A stretch of 12,169 nt of DNA from a bacterium (GTDB lineage Bacteria > Planctomycetota > J058 > JAJDCP01), in contig JAUIEM010000309.1 in the NCBI GenBank assembly GCA_030428695.1, forward strand, positions 1 through 12,169, in the 5' to 3' direction. The position numbers were made by a program, and so were the translations under genes. Positions 5,929 to 12,169 of this stretch are shown here, in pieces. A model generated the notes under the pieces. That model worked only from the letters and a program-made list of their open reading frames with translations. It was not told the origin of the DNA and searched no databases. The stretch's first letter is position 1. The number at the start of each line of letters is the position of its first letter.

Positions 5929-7575
5929 ATGAGCTACCCACGCAGGCCGCAACGCCGCCTGCCCCCCGAGCCCTTCAAGCAGCTCAAGAAGCTGCCGATC
6001 GGCTGCTACGTCGCGATCGCCCTGGCGGTCCTGATCGGCAGCGTCGCGTACAAGGGCCTGGTGATCGTGCCCCAGGGCGAGTTCGCCGTGCTGATCCGCA
6101 AGACCGGCACCGACCTCGACCCGGAGAACATCATCGCGACCGACCCGAGCAGCAAGGGGGTGCAGCTCGAGACCCTGGGCGAGGGGATCCACTTCCTCAA
6201 CCCCTACAGCTGGGACGTCGAGCTCCACGAGATCACCAAGATCCCTCCCGGCCAGATGGGCATCGTCACGCGCCTGTACGGCACGCCCCTGCCCGAGAAC
6301 CAGATCGTCGCCGATGAGGACGGCCAGATGGGCATCGTCCGGGAGCCTTTGCGCCCCGGCGACTACCGCATCAACCCCTACGCCCAGAAGGTCACGATGC
6401 GCCCGGCCTACAACGTCTCCCCGGGCTTCCTCGGCGTGGTCTGCAACCAGTCGGGGCCGTTCGCGAAGAACCCCAACGCCTTCGTCGTCGAGCGTGGCGA
6501 GCGCGGTGTGCAGCGCCAGACCCTGTCCGAGGGGACGCACTACATCAACCCGTACGTCGAGCACGTGATCCCGGTCAACATCCGGGCCCACAAGTTCGAG
6601 ATCGTCGGCACGGAGCAGATCAGCTTCGTCTCCAAGGACGGCTTCACGATCACGGTCACGGGCACCGTGCTGTGGCAGATCGTCAACCCGAACATCCGGC
6701 TGCCCGAAGGCGTCGACCTTCCCGATGACAAGCGCAACCAGGTCGCCGAGGTCTTCGTCAAGTACGTCGACAGCCGCGACGTGATCACCTGCATCGTCGA
6801 GAAGGTCATCCTGCCGAACGCTCGCTCCCTCTGTCGCATCGAGGGCGCCAAGCGGCTCGCCCGTGACTTCATCGAGGGCGAGACCCGCGAGGAGTTCCAG
6901 ACCCGCTTCTTCGAGGGCATGCGCGAGAAGTGCCTGGCCGAGGGCATCCTCGTGCACTCGGTCAACATCGCCGGCACCGAGATCCCCGAGAACATCCGCG
7001 CACCGATCCAGCGCGCCGAGGAAGCCCAGCAGAAGCGGCTGATGTTCGAGCAGCAGCAGGAGCGCGAGATCCAGGAGAAGATCCTGGCCGAGAAGCGCGA
7101 GAAGGGTCCGCGGGAGAAGCAGCTGGTCGACATCGCCGCCCAGGTCGCGGTCAGCCTGACCCTGGCCGAGCAGGAGATGCAGGTCGCGATTACCGAGGCC
7201 GAGCAGCGCCTGGAGGTCGCCAAGCGTCAGTACGAGGCCGCGGTCTTCCAGGCCGAGGCGATCATCGCCAAGGGCCGCGCGGACTCGACCGTGATGATGC
7301 TCCAGAACCTGGCGGAAGCCCGCGAGCTCGAGGTCGCCGCCGACGCCTTCGGCGGAGGGGAGCCCTACAGCCGCTACCGCTTCCTCGAGAAGCTCGCGCC
7401 GAGCCTCGACTCGATCCTGAGCAACACCGACGGACCGTTCGCCGACCTGTTCGGCGAGATGGCGCGCCGCCAGGAGCCGGCGAACTTCGTCGAGCCGGTG
7501 CCGGCCGGGTCGCCGGGGAATCCGCCGAGCGCCCTGCCCGAATCAACCCAACCCGGCGCGGAGGAACAGGAATGA
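5929..7575 (+). CDS. SPFH/band-7 membrane protein A with three tandem SPFH1-like modules
   Basis: This 548-residue protein has a basic N terminus and one membrane segment at about 23-44, so the positive-inside rule puts the bulk outside the cytoplasm, as in HflK/HflC. Three similar modules follow (about 48-105, 106-163, 164-221). Their NPY triplets stand at 91, 149 and 207, and their module-start glycines at 50, 108 and 166, exactly 58 apart. The SPFH core follows (about 222-360), with SKDGFTITVTG and a conserved DFIEGETREEFQ stretch (313-324). A Glu/Gln/Lys-rich coiled coil occupies about 360-470, with LAEKREKGPREK inside it. A conserved AFGGGEPYSRYRF segment (473-485) and a Pro-rich tail close the protein. 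SPFH proteins form ring- or cage-like membrane assemblies. The gene has a strong SD and overlaps the next gene by ATGA. The SPFH assignment is firm; the partner protease or substrate is unknown. Confidence 0.9.
   Translation: MSYPRRPQRRLPPEPFKQLKKLPIGCYVAIALAVLIGSVAYKGLVIVPQGEFAVLIRKTGTDLDPENIIATDPSSKGVQLETLGEGIHFLNPYSWDVELHEITKIPPGQMGIVTRLYGTPLPENQIVADEDGQMGIVREPLRPGDYRINPYAQKVTMRPAYNVSPGFLGVVCNQSGPFAKNPNAFVVERGERGVQRQTLSEGTHYINPYVEHVIPVNIRAHKFEIVGTEQISFVSKDGFTITVTGTVLWQIVNPNIRLPEGVDLPDDKRNQVAEVFVKYVDSRDVITCIVEKVILPNARSLCRIEGAKRLARDFIEGETREEFQTRFFEGMREKCLAEGILVHSVNIAGTEIPENIRAPIQRAEEAQQKRLMFEQQQEREIQEKILAEKREKGPREKQLVDIAAQVAVSLTLAEQEMQVAITEAEQRLEVAKRQYEAAVFQAEAIIAKGRADSTVMMLQNLAEARELEVAADAFGGGEPYSRYRFLEKLAPSLDSILSNTDGPFADLFGEMARRQEPANFVEPVPAGSPGNPPSALPESTQPGAEEQE
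6070..6591 (+). repeat. Triplicated 58-residue module inside SPFH-A (protein level)
   Basis: Three in-frame units of 174 bp each (6070-6243, 6244-6417, 6418-6591) encode modules with the same order of marks: P-G near the start, a short strand, a G-V/I pair (residues 77, 135, 193), a turn containing G, then I/L-N-P-Y. The nucleotide copies have diverged, so this is an old protein-level duplication and not a recent DNA repeat. Confidence 0.75.
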
Positions 7576-9134
7576 GCGACAAGGATGCGAAGCCGGCCTC
7601 CGACGAGACGCCGGACAAGGAACCCACCAGAGGCGAGGCCCCGAAGAAGCCGAGCAAGCCCTTCAACGCGGGTCCCCTGCTCAACATCGGCGGCGCGGTC
7701 GCCGTGCTCGTGCTCGCCTATCTGATCGGCTGGGTGTGGATGATCGAGCGTGTCAGCGTCGAGCCCGGGGAGTACCTGATCGTGACCGCGAAGTTCGGCG
7801 CGACCAACCCCGACCCCGAGAACCTGCTGGTCGTGCCTCCGGACACCCAGGGTATCCAGGAGGCCGTCATCGCCGAGGGCAGGCACTTCTACAACCCCTT
7901 CTTCTACGACACCGAGATCGCCCGCGTGATCGACATCGAGCCGGGCAAGATCGCGGTCGTGAAGTCCCTGAGCGGGGAGCCCCTGCCGTCCGGCGAGTTC
8001 CTCGCGGAGCCCGGTCAGAAGGGTATCCTGCGCGAGCCGTTGAGCCCTGGCCGCTACCGGCTCAACCCCTACGCCTACGAGTACAACGTGGTCGAGGCGG
8101 TCGAGATCCAGCCCGGCTTCGTCGGCTGCGTGACCGCGCGCAGCGGCCGGGAACGCGCGCCGGGGACGTTGGCGGAGCCCGGCGAGAAGGGCATCCAGCG
8201 GACCGTGCTGCAGCCCGGGATCTACTACCTGAACCCGCGGGAGTACGAGGTCGCGGAGATCGAGATCGGCTACCGGCACATCTACCTGCCGTCGGTCAGC
8301 TTCCAGTCGAAGGGCTACGAGATCGACCTCGACATGTCGGTGGTCTGGGGTCTCCGGCCGGAGAACGTGCCGTACATCGTGCAGCAGGTCGAGGCCAACC
8401 TCGAGAAGGTCGGCGAGAAGATCTTCCTGCCCGCGATCGAGTCGATCGCCCGCCTCGAGGGCTCGAAGTTCGCGGTCAAGGACTTCCTCGAGGGCGACCG
8501 CCGTGAGGAGTTCCAGGCCGCGGTCACCGACCGGCTGAAGGAGGAGGCCCGCAAGCAGAACATCGAGGTGCTGATCGCCCTGGTCCGGGACATCAAGATC
8601 CCGCAGCAGATCGCGACCCCGATCCAGCAGTCGAAGATCGATGCCGAGGAGGTCCGCACCAAGCAGATCGAGCAGCTGACCACCGAGGCCGCCAACGAGC
8701 TCGAGCGCGTCAAGGAGGACGTCGTCAAGGGCGTCCGCGAGGTGCGCGCGACTACCGAGCGGCTGGTCGCCGAGACCCTCGCGGTCGGCACCAAGCGGGT
8801 CGCCGTCATCGAGGCGGAGACCGAGCGCCGGGTGGCGGAGATCGAGCGGAGGATCGCGGAGCAGGAGGCCCTGCGCACCCAGGTGCTCGGCGAGGCCGAG
8901 GCGCGAGTCAAGAAGATGCTCGGTGAAGCGGCCTCCCGCCGCCTCGCCCTGAACGTCTCGGCCCTCGGCGGCGCGGACGCCTACACCCGGCTGACCTTCG
9001 CCAAGATGCTGCCGCCGGGCTTCCGCGTCTTCCTGCGCTACGCCGGCCCGGGCACGCTGTGGACCGACCTGTCGAGCCTCGACGATCTCGCCGACCTCGA
9101 GATCCTGCGCGACGGAGCGTCCGCGGAGCCATGA
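7572..9134 (+). CDS. SPFH/band-7 membrane protein B, paralogue of A, with three SPFH1-like modules
   Basis: This 520-residue protein starts at the ATG inside the ATGA overlap with SPFH-A, with SD GGAGGA at 7560-7565. The first 33 residues are charged (KKPSK before the membrane), followed by one membrane segment at about 37-57, again placing the bulk outside the cytoplasm. Three modules follow, at about 64-122, 123-179 and 180-236, with N-P at 108, 165 and 221 and G-I at 94, 151 and 207. The core contains SKGYEIDLDMSVVW (246-259) and ARLEGSKFAVKDFLEGDRREEFQ-type sequence (about 293-314), clearly homologous to SPFH-A. A long coiled coil occupies about 352-455, and the closing segment ALGGADAYTRLTF aligns with the end of A. 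A and B arose by duplication and probably assemble together, by analogy with HflK/HflC. The gene overlaps the kinase gene by ATGA. Confidence 0.9.
   Translation: MSDKDAKPASDETPDKEPTRGEAPKKPSKPFNAGPLLNIGGAVAVLVLAYLIGWVWMIERVSVEPGEYLIVTAKFGATNPDPENLLVVPPDTQGIQEAVIAEGRHFYNPFFYDTEIARVIDIEPGKIAVVKSLSGEPLPSGEFLAEPGQKGILREPLSPGRYRLNPYAYEYNVVEAVEIQPGFVGCVTARSGRERAPGTLAEPGEKGIQRTVLQPGIYYLNPREYEVAEIEIGYRHIYLPSVSFQSKGYEIDLDMSVVWGLRPENVPYIVQQVEANLEKVGEKIFLPAIESIARLEGSKFAVKDFLEGDRREEFQAAVTDRLKEEARKQNIEVLIALVRDIKIPQQIATPIQQSKIDAEEVRTKQIEQLTTEAANELERVKEDVVKGVREVRATTERLVAETLAVGTKRVAVIEAETERRVAEIERRIAEQEALRTQVLGEAEARVKKMLGEAASRRLALNVSALGGADAYTRLTFAKMLPPGFRVFLRYAGPGTLWTDLSSLDDLADLEILRDGASAEP
7761..8279 (+). 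repeat. Triplicated 56-59-residue module inside SPFH-B (protein level)
   Basis: Units at about 7761-7937, 7938-8108 and 8109-8279 repeat the order P-G, strand, G-I, P/E-G turn, N-P. The first two units open with EPG and the third with QPG. The N-P spacings are 57 and 56 residues. The same triplication is present in SPFH-A, so it predates the duplication that made the two genes. Confidence 0.7.
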
Positions 9135-10045
9135 GCTGGCAAGCGGGAACGCTGATCGGTCCGTACCGGCTCGAAGAGCGCGTCGGCCTCGGCTCCGCCG
9201 GGGAAGTGTGGCGCGCCGACCGGGACGGGCGCACCGTCGCCCTCAAGCTCTACCGCGGCCCGCTCGCCCGGACCGTGCGCCAGGAGGGAGAGCTCTTGCG
9301 CTCCCTCGAGCATCCGCACATCGCGCGGGTGCTCGACTGGCGGCCGGACGCCGAGCCGCCCTACATCGCCCTCGAGTATGTCGGCGGCGGGGATCTGCGG
9401 GAGTACCTGTGTGCGGGCGGCATGCCGGTGCGCGATGTCGTCCGCATCCTCTTGCAGGTGTGCGAGGCTCTGGCCTACGCGCACGGCAGGAACGCCGTCC
9501 ACGGGGATCTCAAGCCGGCGAACATCCTCGTCGCCGCCGACGGGCGCGTCGTGCTCGCAGACTTCGGCCTCGGCACCGAGACCGGGAGCGACAAGCTCGA
9601 GCTCAGCCTCGAGGACGTGTCGGTCCCGGGCACCCCCGCCTACATCAGCCCGGAGCGCAGGGAGGGGGCGCCGCCCCATCCCAGTGACGACATGTACGCC
9701 CTCGGCGTCGTGCTGTACGAGATGCTGACCGGCACCAGGCCCTCGGGCCTGCGCCCGCCCAGCCACACGCGCAAGGATCTGCCGCCGGCCCTCGACGCCC
9801 TGGTCGTCGCGCTGCTCGACAAGCGGGATGAGAGGCCGAGCGCGGCGAAGGTGCTCGCGCGGAGGAAGCCGCTCGTGCGGCTGCCGCGGCCGTCCCTGAT
9901 CGCCGTCGCGGTCGTCGCGGCGCTCGCCGCCTTCGCCTCGCTGCCCTTCGTCCGCTTCGTCCCCGGCCGGATACGGATGCTCCTCCCCCCGCTGGTCGGC
10001 AGCATCGCCGCCGTGACCTACTGGTGGCGCGGCAGGCTCGGCTGA
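9131..10045 (+). CDS. Membrane-anchored Ser/Thr protein kinase (HGD-type catalytic loop)
   Basis: This 304-residue protein starts at the ATG of the ATGA overlap with SPFH-B; an upstream in-frame GTG (9059) would give a long Arg-rich extension and is less likely. The Hanks-type kinase domain spans about 12-250. It has the glycine loop GLGSAGEV (19-26), Lys39 in VALKL, and a helix-C Glu near 52-54. The catalytic loop is HGDLKPAN (124-131), with DFG at 144-146, GTPAYISPE (167-175) and SDDMYALGVVLYEMLTG (185-201). All core catalytic residues are present, but the Arg of HRD is Gly, making it a non-RD kinase. Two hydrophobic segments (about 255-274 and 283-298) form a C-terminal membrane hairpin with almost no loop. 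There is no PASTA, TPR or other sensor domain. Genetic coupling to the SPFH pair suggests it is docked to, or controlled by, that complex. Confidence 0.9.
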   Translation: MSWQAGTLIGPYRLEERVGLGSAGEVWRADRDGRTVALKLYRGPLARTVRQEGELLRSLEHPHIARVLDWRPDAEPPYIALEYVGGGDLREYLCAGGMPVRDVVRILLQVCEALAYAHGRNAVHGDLKPANILVAADGRVVLADFGLGTETGSDKLELSLEDVSVPGTPAYISPERREGAPPHPSDDMYALGVVLYEMLTGTRPSGLRPPSHTRKDLPPALDALVVALLDKRDERPSAAKVLARRKPLVRLPRPSLIAVAVVAALAAFASLPFVRFVPGRIRMLLPPLVGSIAAVTYWWRGRLG

Positions 10046-10046
10046 G

Positions 10047-10088
10047 GGCCCGGCGCGGCCCATCCCCGCGACGCATTGGTGCCGGGCC
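10047..10088 (+). other. 8-bp GC inverted repeat downstream of the kinase gene
   Basis: GGCCCGGC (10047-10054) and GCCGGGCC (10081-10088) are exact reverse complements with a 26-nt loop. No T-run follows, so a Rho-independent terminator is not supported. The right arm overlaps the spacer of the predicted downstream promoter, so the pairing may be incidental to high GC. Confidence 0.25.
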
Positions 10089-10105
10089 GCGTCCAGGGGT
10101 ATGAT
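10076..10105 (+). promoter_or_regulatory. Predicted sigma70-type promoter of the TPR lipoprotein gene
   Basis: TTGGTG (10076-10081), an 18-bp spacer and TATGAT (10100-10105) lie in the 68-bp gap between two operons. TATGAT is one of the few AT-rich hexamers in the region. Only 8 bp separate its end from the ATG at 10114, so transcription would start at or within about 3 nt of the start codon. Confidence 0.55.
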
Positions 10106-10113
10106 GCAGCGTC

Positions 10114-11070
10114 ATGATGCGCTTTGTCTTCATCCTCTTCGCCGCCTCATGTCTCGGGGTCGGCCTGCCCGGCTGCGGTGACGGCGGCCTCGCCGCGGAT
10201 CCCGAGGCGCTCGCCGCGCTCGAGGAGCTGCGCGCCGAGCAGCAGCGCCAGCCGTTGCTGTCCGCGGAGAGCTACGCGCGCCTGCACGACCTCGCCCGGC
10301 GTTTCCCCGGTGCCCCCGCGCTGCATCCGCTGCTCGAACGCGAGTATCTCCTGCGCCGGGAGCACCACGCCTTGATCGAGCTGCTCGCTGCCCTTCCCCA
10401 GCCGACCCGCGACCAGGAGCTGTTGCTGGTCGACACCCTGATCAAGCAGAGCCGCCATCGCGAGGCCTACGAGCGGCTGCAACCCTTGCTTCGGGGCACG
10501 CCCGACGATCCGGACGTGCTGTGGATGGCGGGCTACACCGCCTTTCACTGTGACCTGTACGACCAGGCCATCGCGCACTTCGACCGGGACAGAGCGGGGC
10601 TCCTCGCCGCGGGCCACCACCAGGCCTTGGCCCTGCGCGCGCTGCTGCACCTGCACGCCGGGGAGCTCGACGCGGCGGAGAGCCTGGTCAGCGAGGCGGT
10701 GGCGGGCGCGCCGGAGAGCCTGGTCGCGCGCAACGCCCAGGGCCGGATCCTGTGGGCTCGCGGCGAGACCGAGGCGGCCGCGGCGGCGTTCACCGAGCTC
10801 GAGCGCCTCGAGGTGCTGAGCGAGTCCGAGCTGCGGCGGCAACACCTCAGCATCAGCCTGATGCGGGAGATCCAGGACGCCTGGGAAGAGCGGCGCTACG
10901 CCGAGATCGAGGAGCTGGTGGTCAAGACCGTGCCGCTCGTGCCCGTCGCCAAGCGTCGCCAGCTGTTCGAGTTGATGGTCAAGGTCTTCGAGGCGACCGG
11001 GCGGCCGGCGGAGGCCCGCGAGATGCGCCGGAAGCTGAACGAGGTCGCGGAGCGGGGGACGGGCCCGTGA
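10114..11070 (+). CDS. TPR lipoprotein
   Basis: This 318-residue protein opens with MMRFVF, a hydrophobic stretch and LPGC (Cys21), which fits a lipoprotein signal peptide with lipid attachment to Cys21. Pro at the -2 position of the lipobox is less usual. The mature part is helical with several TPR-like pairs at about 101-128, 133-166, 169-199 and 202-233, where the A/L/Y/G spacing is typical (WMAGYTAF..LYDQAIAHFD; LHAGELDAAESLV; GRILWARGETEAAAAAF). It therefore probably acts as an extracytoplasmic scaffold for protein contacts. No SD stands at a useful distance before the ATG, and a promoter -10 box ends 8 bp upstream, so the mRNA may be leaderless. The gene overlaps the next by 4 bp (GTGA), suggesting that the two products work together. 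Confidence 0.82.
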   Translation: MMRFVFILFAASCLGVGLPGCGDGGLAADPEALAALEELRAEQQRQPLLSAESYARLHDLARRFPGAPALHPLLEREYLLRREHHALIELLAALPQPTRDQELLLVDTLIKQSRHREAYERLQPLLRGTPDDPDVLWMAGYTAFHCDLYDQAIAHFDRDRAGLLAAGHHQALALRALLHLHAGELDAAESLVSEAVAGAPESLVARNAQGRILWARGETEAAAAAFTELERLEVLSESELRRQHLSISLMREIQDAWEERRYAEIEELVVKTVPLVPVAKRRQLFELMVKVFEATGRPAEAREMRRKLNEVAERGTGP

Positions 11071-12169
11071 AGCAGCTGTGGCTCGCGGTCGCGCTCGTCG
11101 CCGTCGGCGCGGGCGTCTGGCTCTTCTGGCCCCGCCCGGTCTCCGGCCCGCCGGCGCCCCCGGGCGGCGGAGAGCTGCCCCGTGCGGCGGTCGAGACCGC
11201 GCTCACCTTCGAAGAGGGCGGCGCCGCGACCGGCATCGCCTTCCGCCACTTCGCCGACCTGTCCGGGGAGAAGTGGATGCCCGAGACGCTGGGCAGCGGC
11301 CTGGCGGTCTGCGACTTCAACCGCGACGGCGCGCCGGACGTGCTGTTCGTCGACGCGGGGCCGCTCCTCGCGCGCGACGATCCGCCGGAGGCCGGCCACC
11401 GCCTGTTCCTCAACGACGGGGCCGGGCGTTTCCGCGATGCGACGGCCGAGTGGGGGCTGCCGATGCGCGGCTACGGCTTCGGTGTCGCGGTCGGGGACGT
11501 CGACGGCGATGGCTGGAACGACCTGCTCCTGACCCAGTTCGCCACCGGCGTGCGCCTGCTGCGCAACACCGGCGCCGGCTTCGAGGATCGCACCGACGCG
11601 GCGGGCCTCGCGCGCTCCGGCATGGCCTGGCCGACAGCCGCAGCCTTCTTCGACATGGAGGGGGACGGCGACCTCGATCTGTACGTGACCCAGTACGTGA
11701 TGTACGACCTCGCCAAGGCGTTGAAGTGCTACACGCACGGCGTCCATGTCTACTGCCATCCGAGCAGCTTCCGGCCGCTGCCCGATCGGCTGTACGAGAA
11801 CCTCGGCGACGGCACCTTCCGGGACGTCTCCGCCGAGCGCGGAGTCGCCGTGCCGGGGCGGGGGCTCGCGCTGGTGACCGGGGACATCGACGAGGACGGC
11901 GACACCGACCTCTACGTCGCCAACGACCGGACACGCAACTTCCTGTGGATCAACGACGGGCGGGGCTACTTCACCGACGAGGGCCGTCAGCGCGGCGTCG
12001 CGTACAGCAAGGCCGGTCTGGCCGAGGCCGGGATGGGCGCGGACATCGGCGATCTCGACGGTGACGGCGACCTCGACCTGGTGTGCACCAACTTCCAGCG
12101 GGAGGCCACGGCGATCTACCGCCAGGAGCCCGGCCTGATGTTCGCCGAGGTCGCGGATTTCGTCGGTGT
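11067..12169 (+). CDS. CRTAC1-type FG-GAP/VCBS repeat protein (3' end outside window)
   Basis: This frame starts at GTG 11067, inside the GTGA overlap with the TPR gene, and stays open to the window edge (367 codons). The next in-frame ATG, near residue 71, would remove the membrane segment. Residues 3-20 form an uncleaved anchor or signal peptide, followed by a Pro-rich linker. The family start TGIAFRHFADLSGE is clear. Calcium-binding-type acidic loops recur at D83FNRDGAPD, D144VDGDGWND, D196MEGDGDLD, D273IDEDGDTD and D329LDGDGDLD, the hallmark of FG-GAP/VCBS beta-propeller blades. CRTAC1-like proteins usually end in an ASPIC/UnbV domain, which would lie beyond the window. They are extracytoplasmic and abundant in Planctomycetota, Acidobacteriota and similar groups, with unclear function. 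Cys230 and Cys237, in a KCYTHGVHVYC stretch between blades, could form a disulfide or bind metal. Confidence 0.88.
   Translation, partial: MKQLWLAVALVAVGAGVWLFWPRPVSGPPAPPGGGELPRAAVETALTFEEGGAATGIAFRHFADLSGEKWMPETLGSGLAVCDFNRDGAPDVLFVDAGPLLARDDPPEAGHRLFLNDGAGRFRDATAEWGLPMRGYGFGVAVGDVDGDGWNDLLLTQFATGVRLLRNTGAGFEDRTDAAGLARSGMAWPTAAAFFDMEGDGDLDLYVTQYVMYDLAKALKCYTHGVHVYCHPSSFRPLPDRLYENLGDGTFRDVSAERGVAVPGRGLALVTGDIDEDGDTDLYVANDRTRNFLWINDGRGYFTDEGRQRGVAYSKAGLAEAGMGADIGDLDGDGDLDLVCTNFQREATAIYRQEPGLMFAEVADFVG

Noticed and set aside
9059..9130. Upstream GTG start (9059) for the kinase
   Set aside because: It would add 24 Arg/Pro-rich residues with no family support and a deep overlap with SPFH-B. The ATGA junction at 9131 matches the preceding gene junction.
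5929..9134. Naming the SPFH pair hflK and hflC
   Set aside because: The paired arrangement is similar, but both proteins carry extra modules, and neither FtsH nor the usual hfq/hflX neighbourhood is visible. Orthology is unproven.
5929..10045. SPFH-kinase operon as an anti-phage defence system
   Set aside because: No nuclease, effector, reverse transcriptase or mobile element is nearby and codon use is uniform. Only the presence of a kinase hints at it, which is not enough.

Overview
This is a GC-rich bacterial window in which every gene lies on the + strand. Third codon positions are overwhelmingly G or C, Shine-Dalgarno (SD) sequences are clear, and neighbouring genes often overlap by 4 bp. 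The gene content is a DUF2723 membrane glycosyltransferase-like protein, a pair of membrane-anchored SPFH proteins, a Ser/Thr kinase, a TPR lipoprotein and a CRTAC1-type FG-GAP/VCBS protein. That mix fits a complex Gram-negative lineage such as Planctomycetota, Myxococcota or a relative. The lineage cannot be fixed from the sequence alone. I see no rRNA, tRNA, CRISPR array, transposase or integrase, and base use gives no sign of a transferred island.

Layout. (1) 1-455: the end of a SpoIIE/PP2C-like phosphatase whose usual metal-binding Asp is absent, followed after 3 bp by a 63-residue cysteine-rich protein. (2) 456-669: a leader with a good sigma70-type promoter (538-566) and a perfect hairpin at the predicted 5' end of the transcript. 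(3) 670-5116: a two-gene operon. It encodes a 976-residue DUF2723 polytopic membrane protein with a TPR-like tail, then a 504-residue single-pass protein with a HEAT-like helical domain. (4) 5176-5835: a SUKH (SMI1/KNR4)-like protein whose SD can pair with an upstream strand that also fits a competing hairpin. (5) 5929-10045: a tightly coupled three-gene operon, SPFH-A, SPFH-B and a kinase, joined by two ATGA overlaps. (6) 10114-12169: a TPR lipoprotein with a promoter so close that its mRNA is probably leaderless, overlapping by 4 bp a CRTAC1-type beta-propeller protein that runs off the window.

The most interesting element is the SPFH operon. Ordinary SPFH proteins have one small beta-rich SPFH1 subdomain before the alpha/beta core. 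Both proteins here carry three tandem copies of a module of about 58 residues, each marked by a G-I/V pair, a short G-containing turn and an N-P near its end. In SPFH-A the marker residues are exactly 58 apart. Tandem beta modules, an SPFH core and a long helix recall the eukaryotic major vault protein, while two paralogous single-pass proteins encoded side by side recall HflK/HflC. A reasonable inference is an extracytoplasmic hetero-oligomeric cage or microdomain. The kinase encoded with it has its catalytic domain in the cytoplasm, a C-terminal membrane hairpin and no sensor domain of its own. This is a hypothesis from domain architecture and has not been tested.
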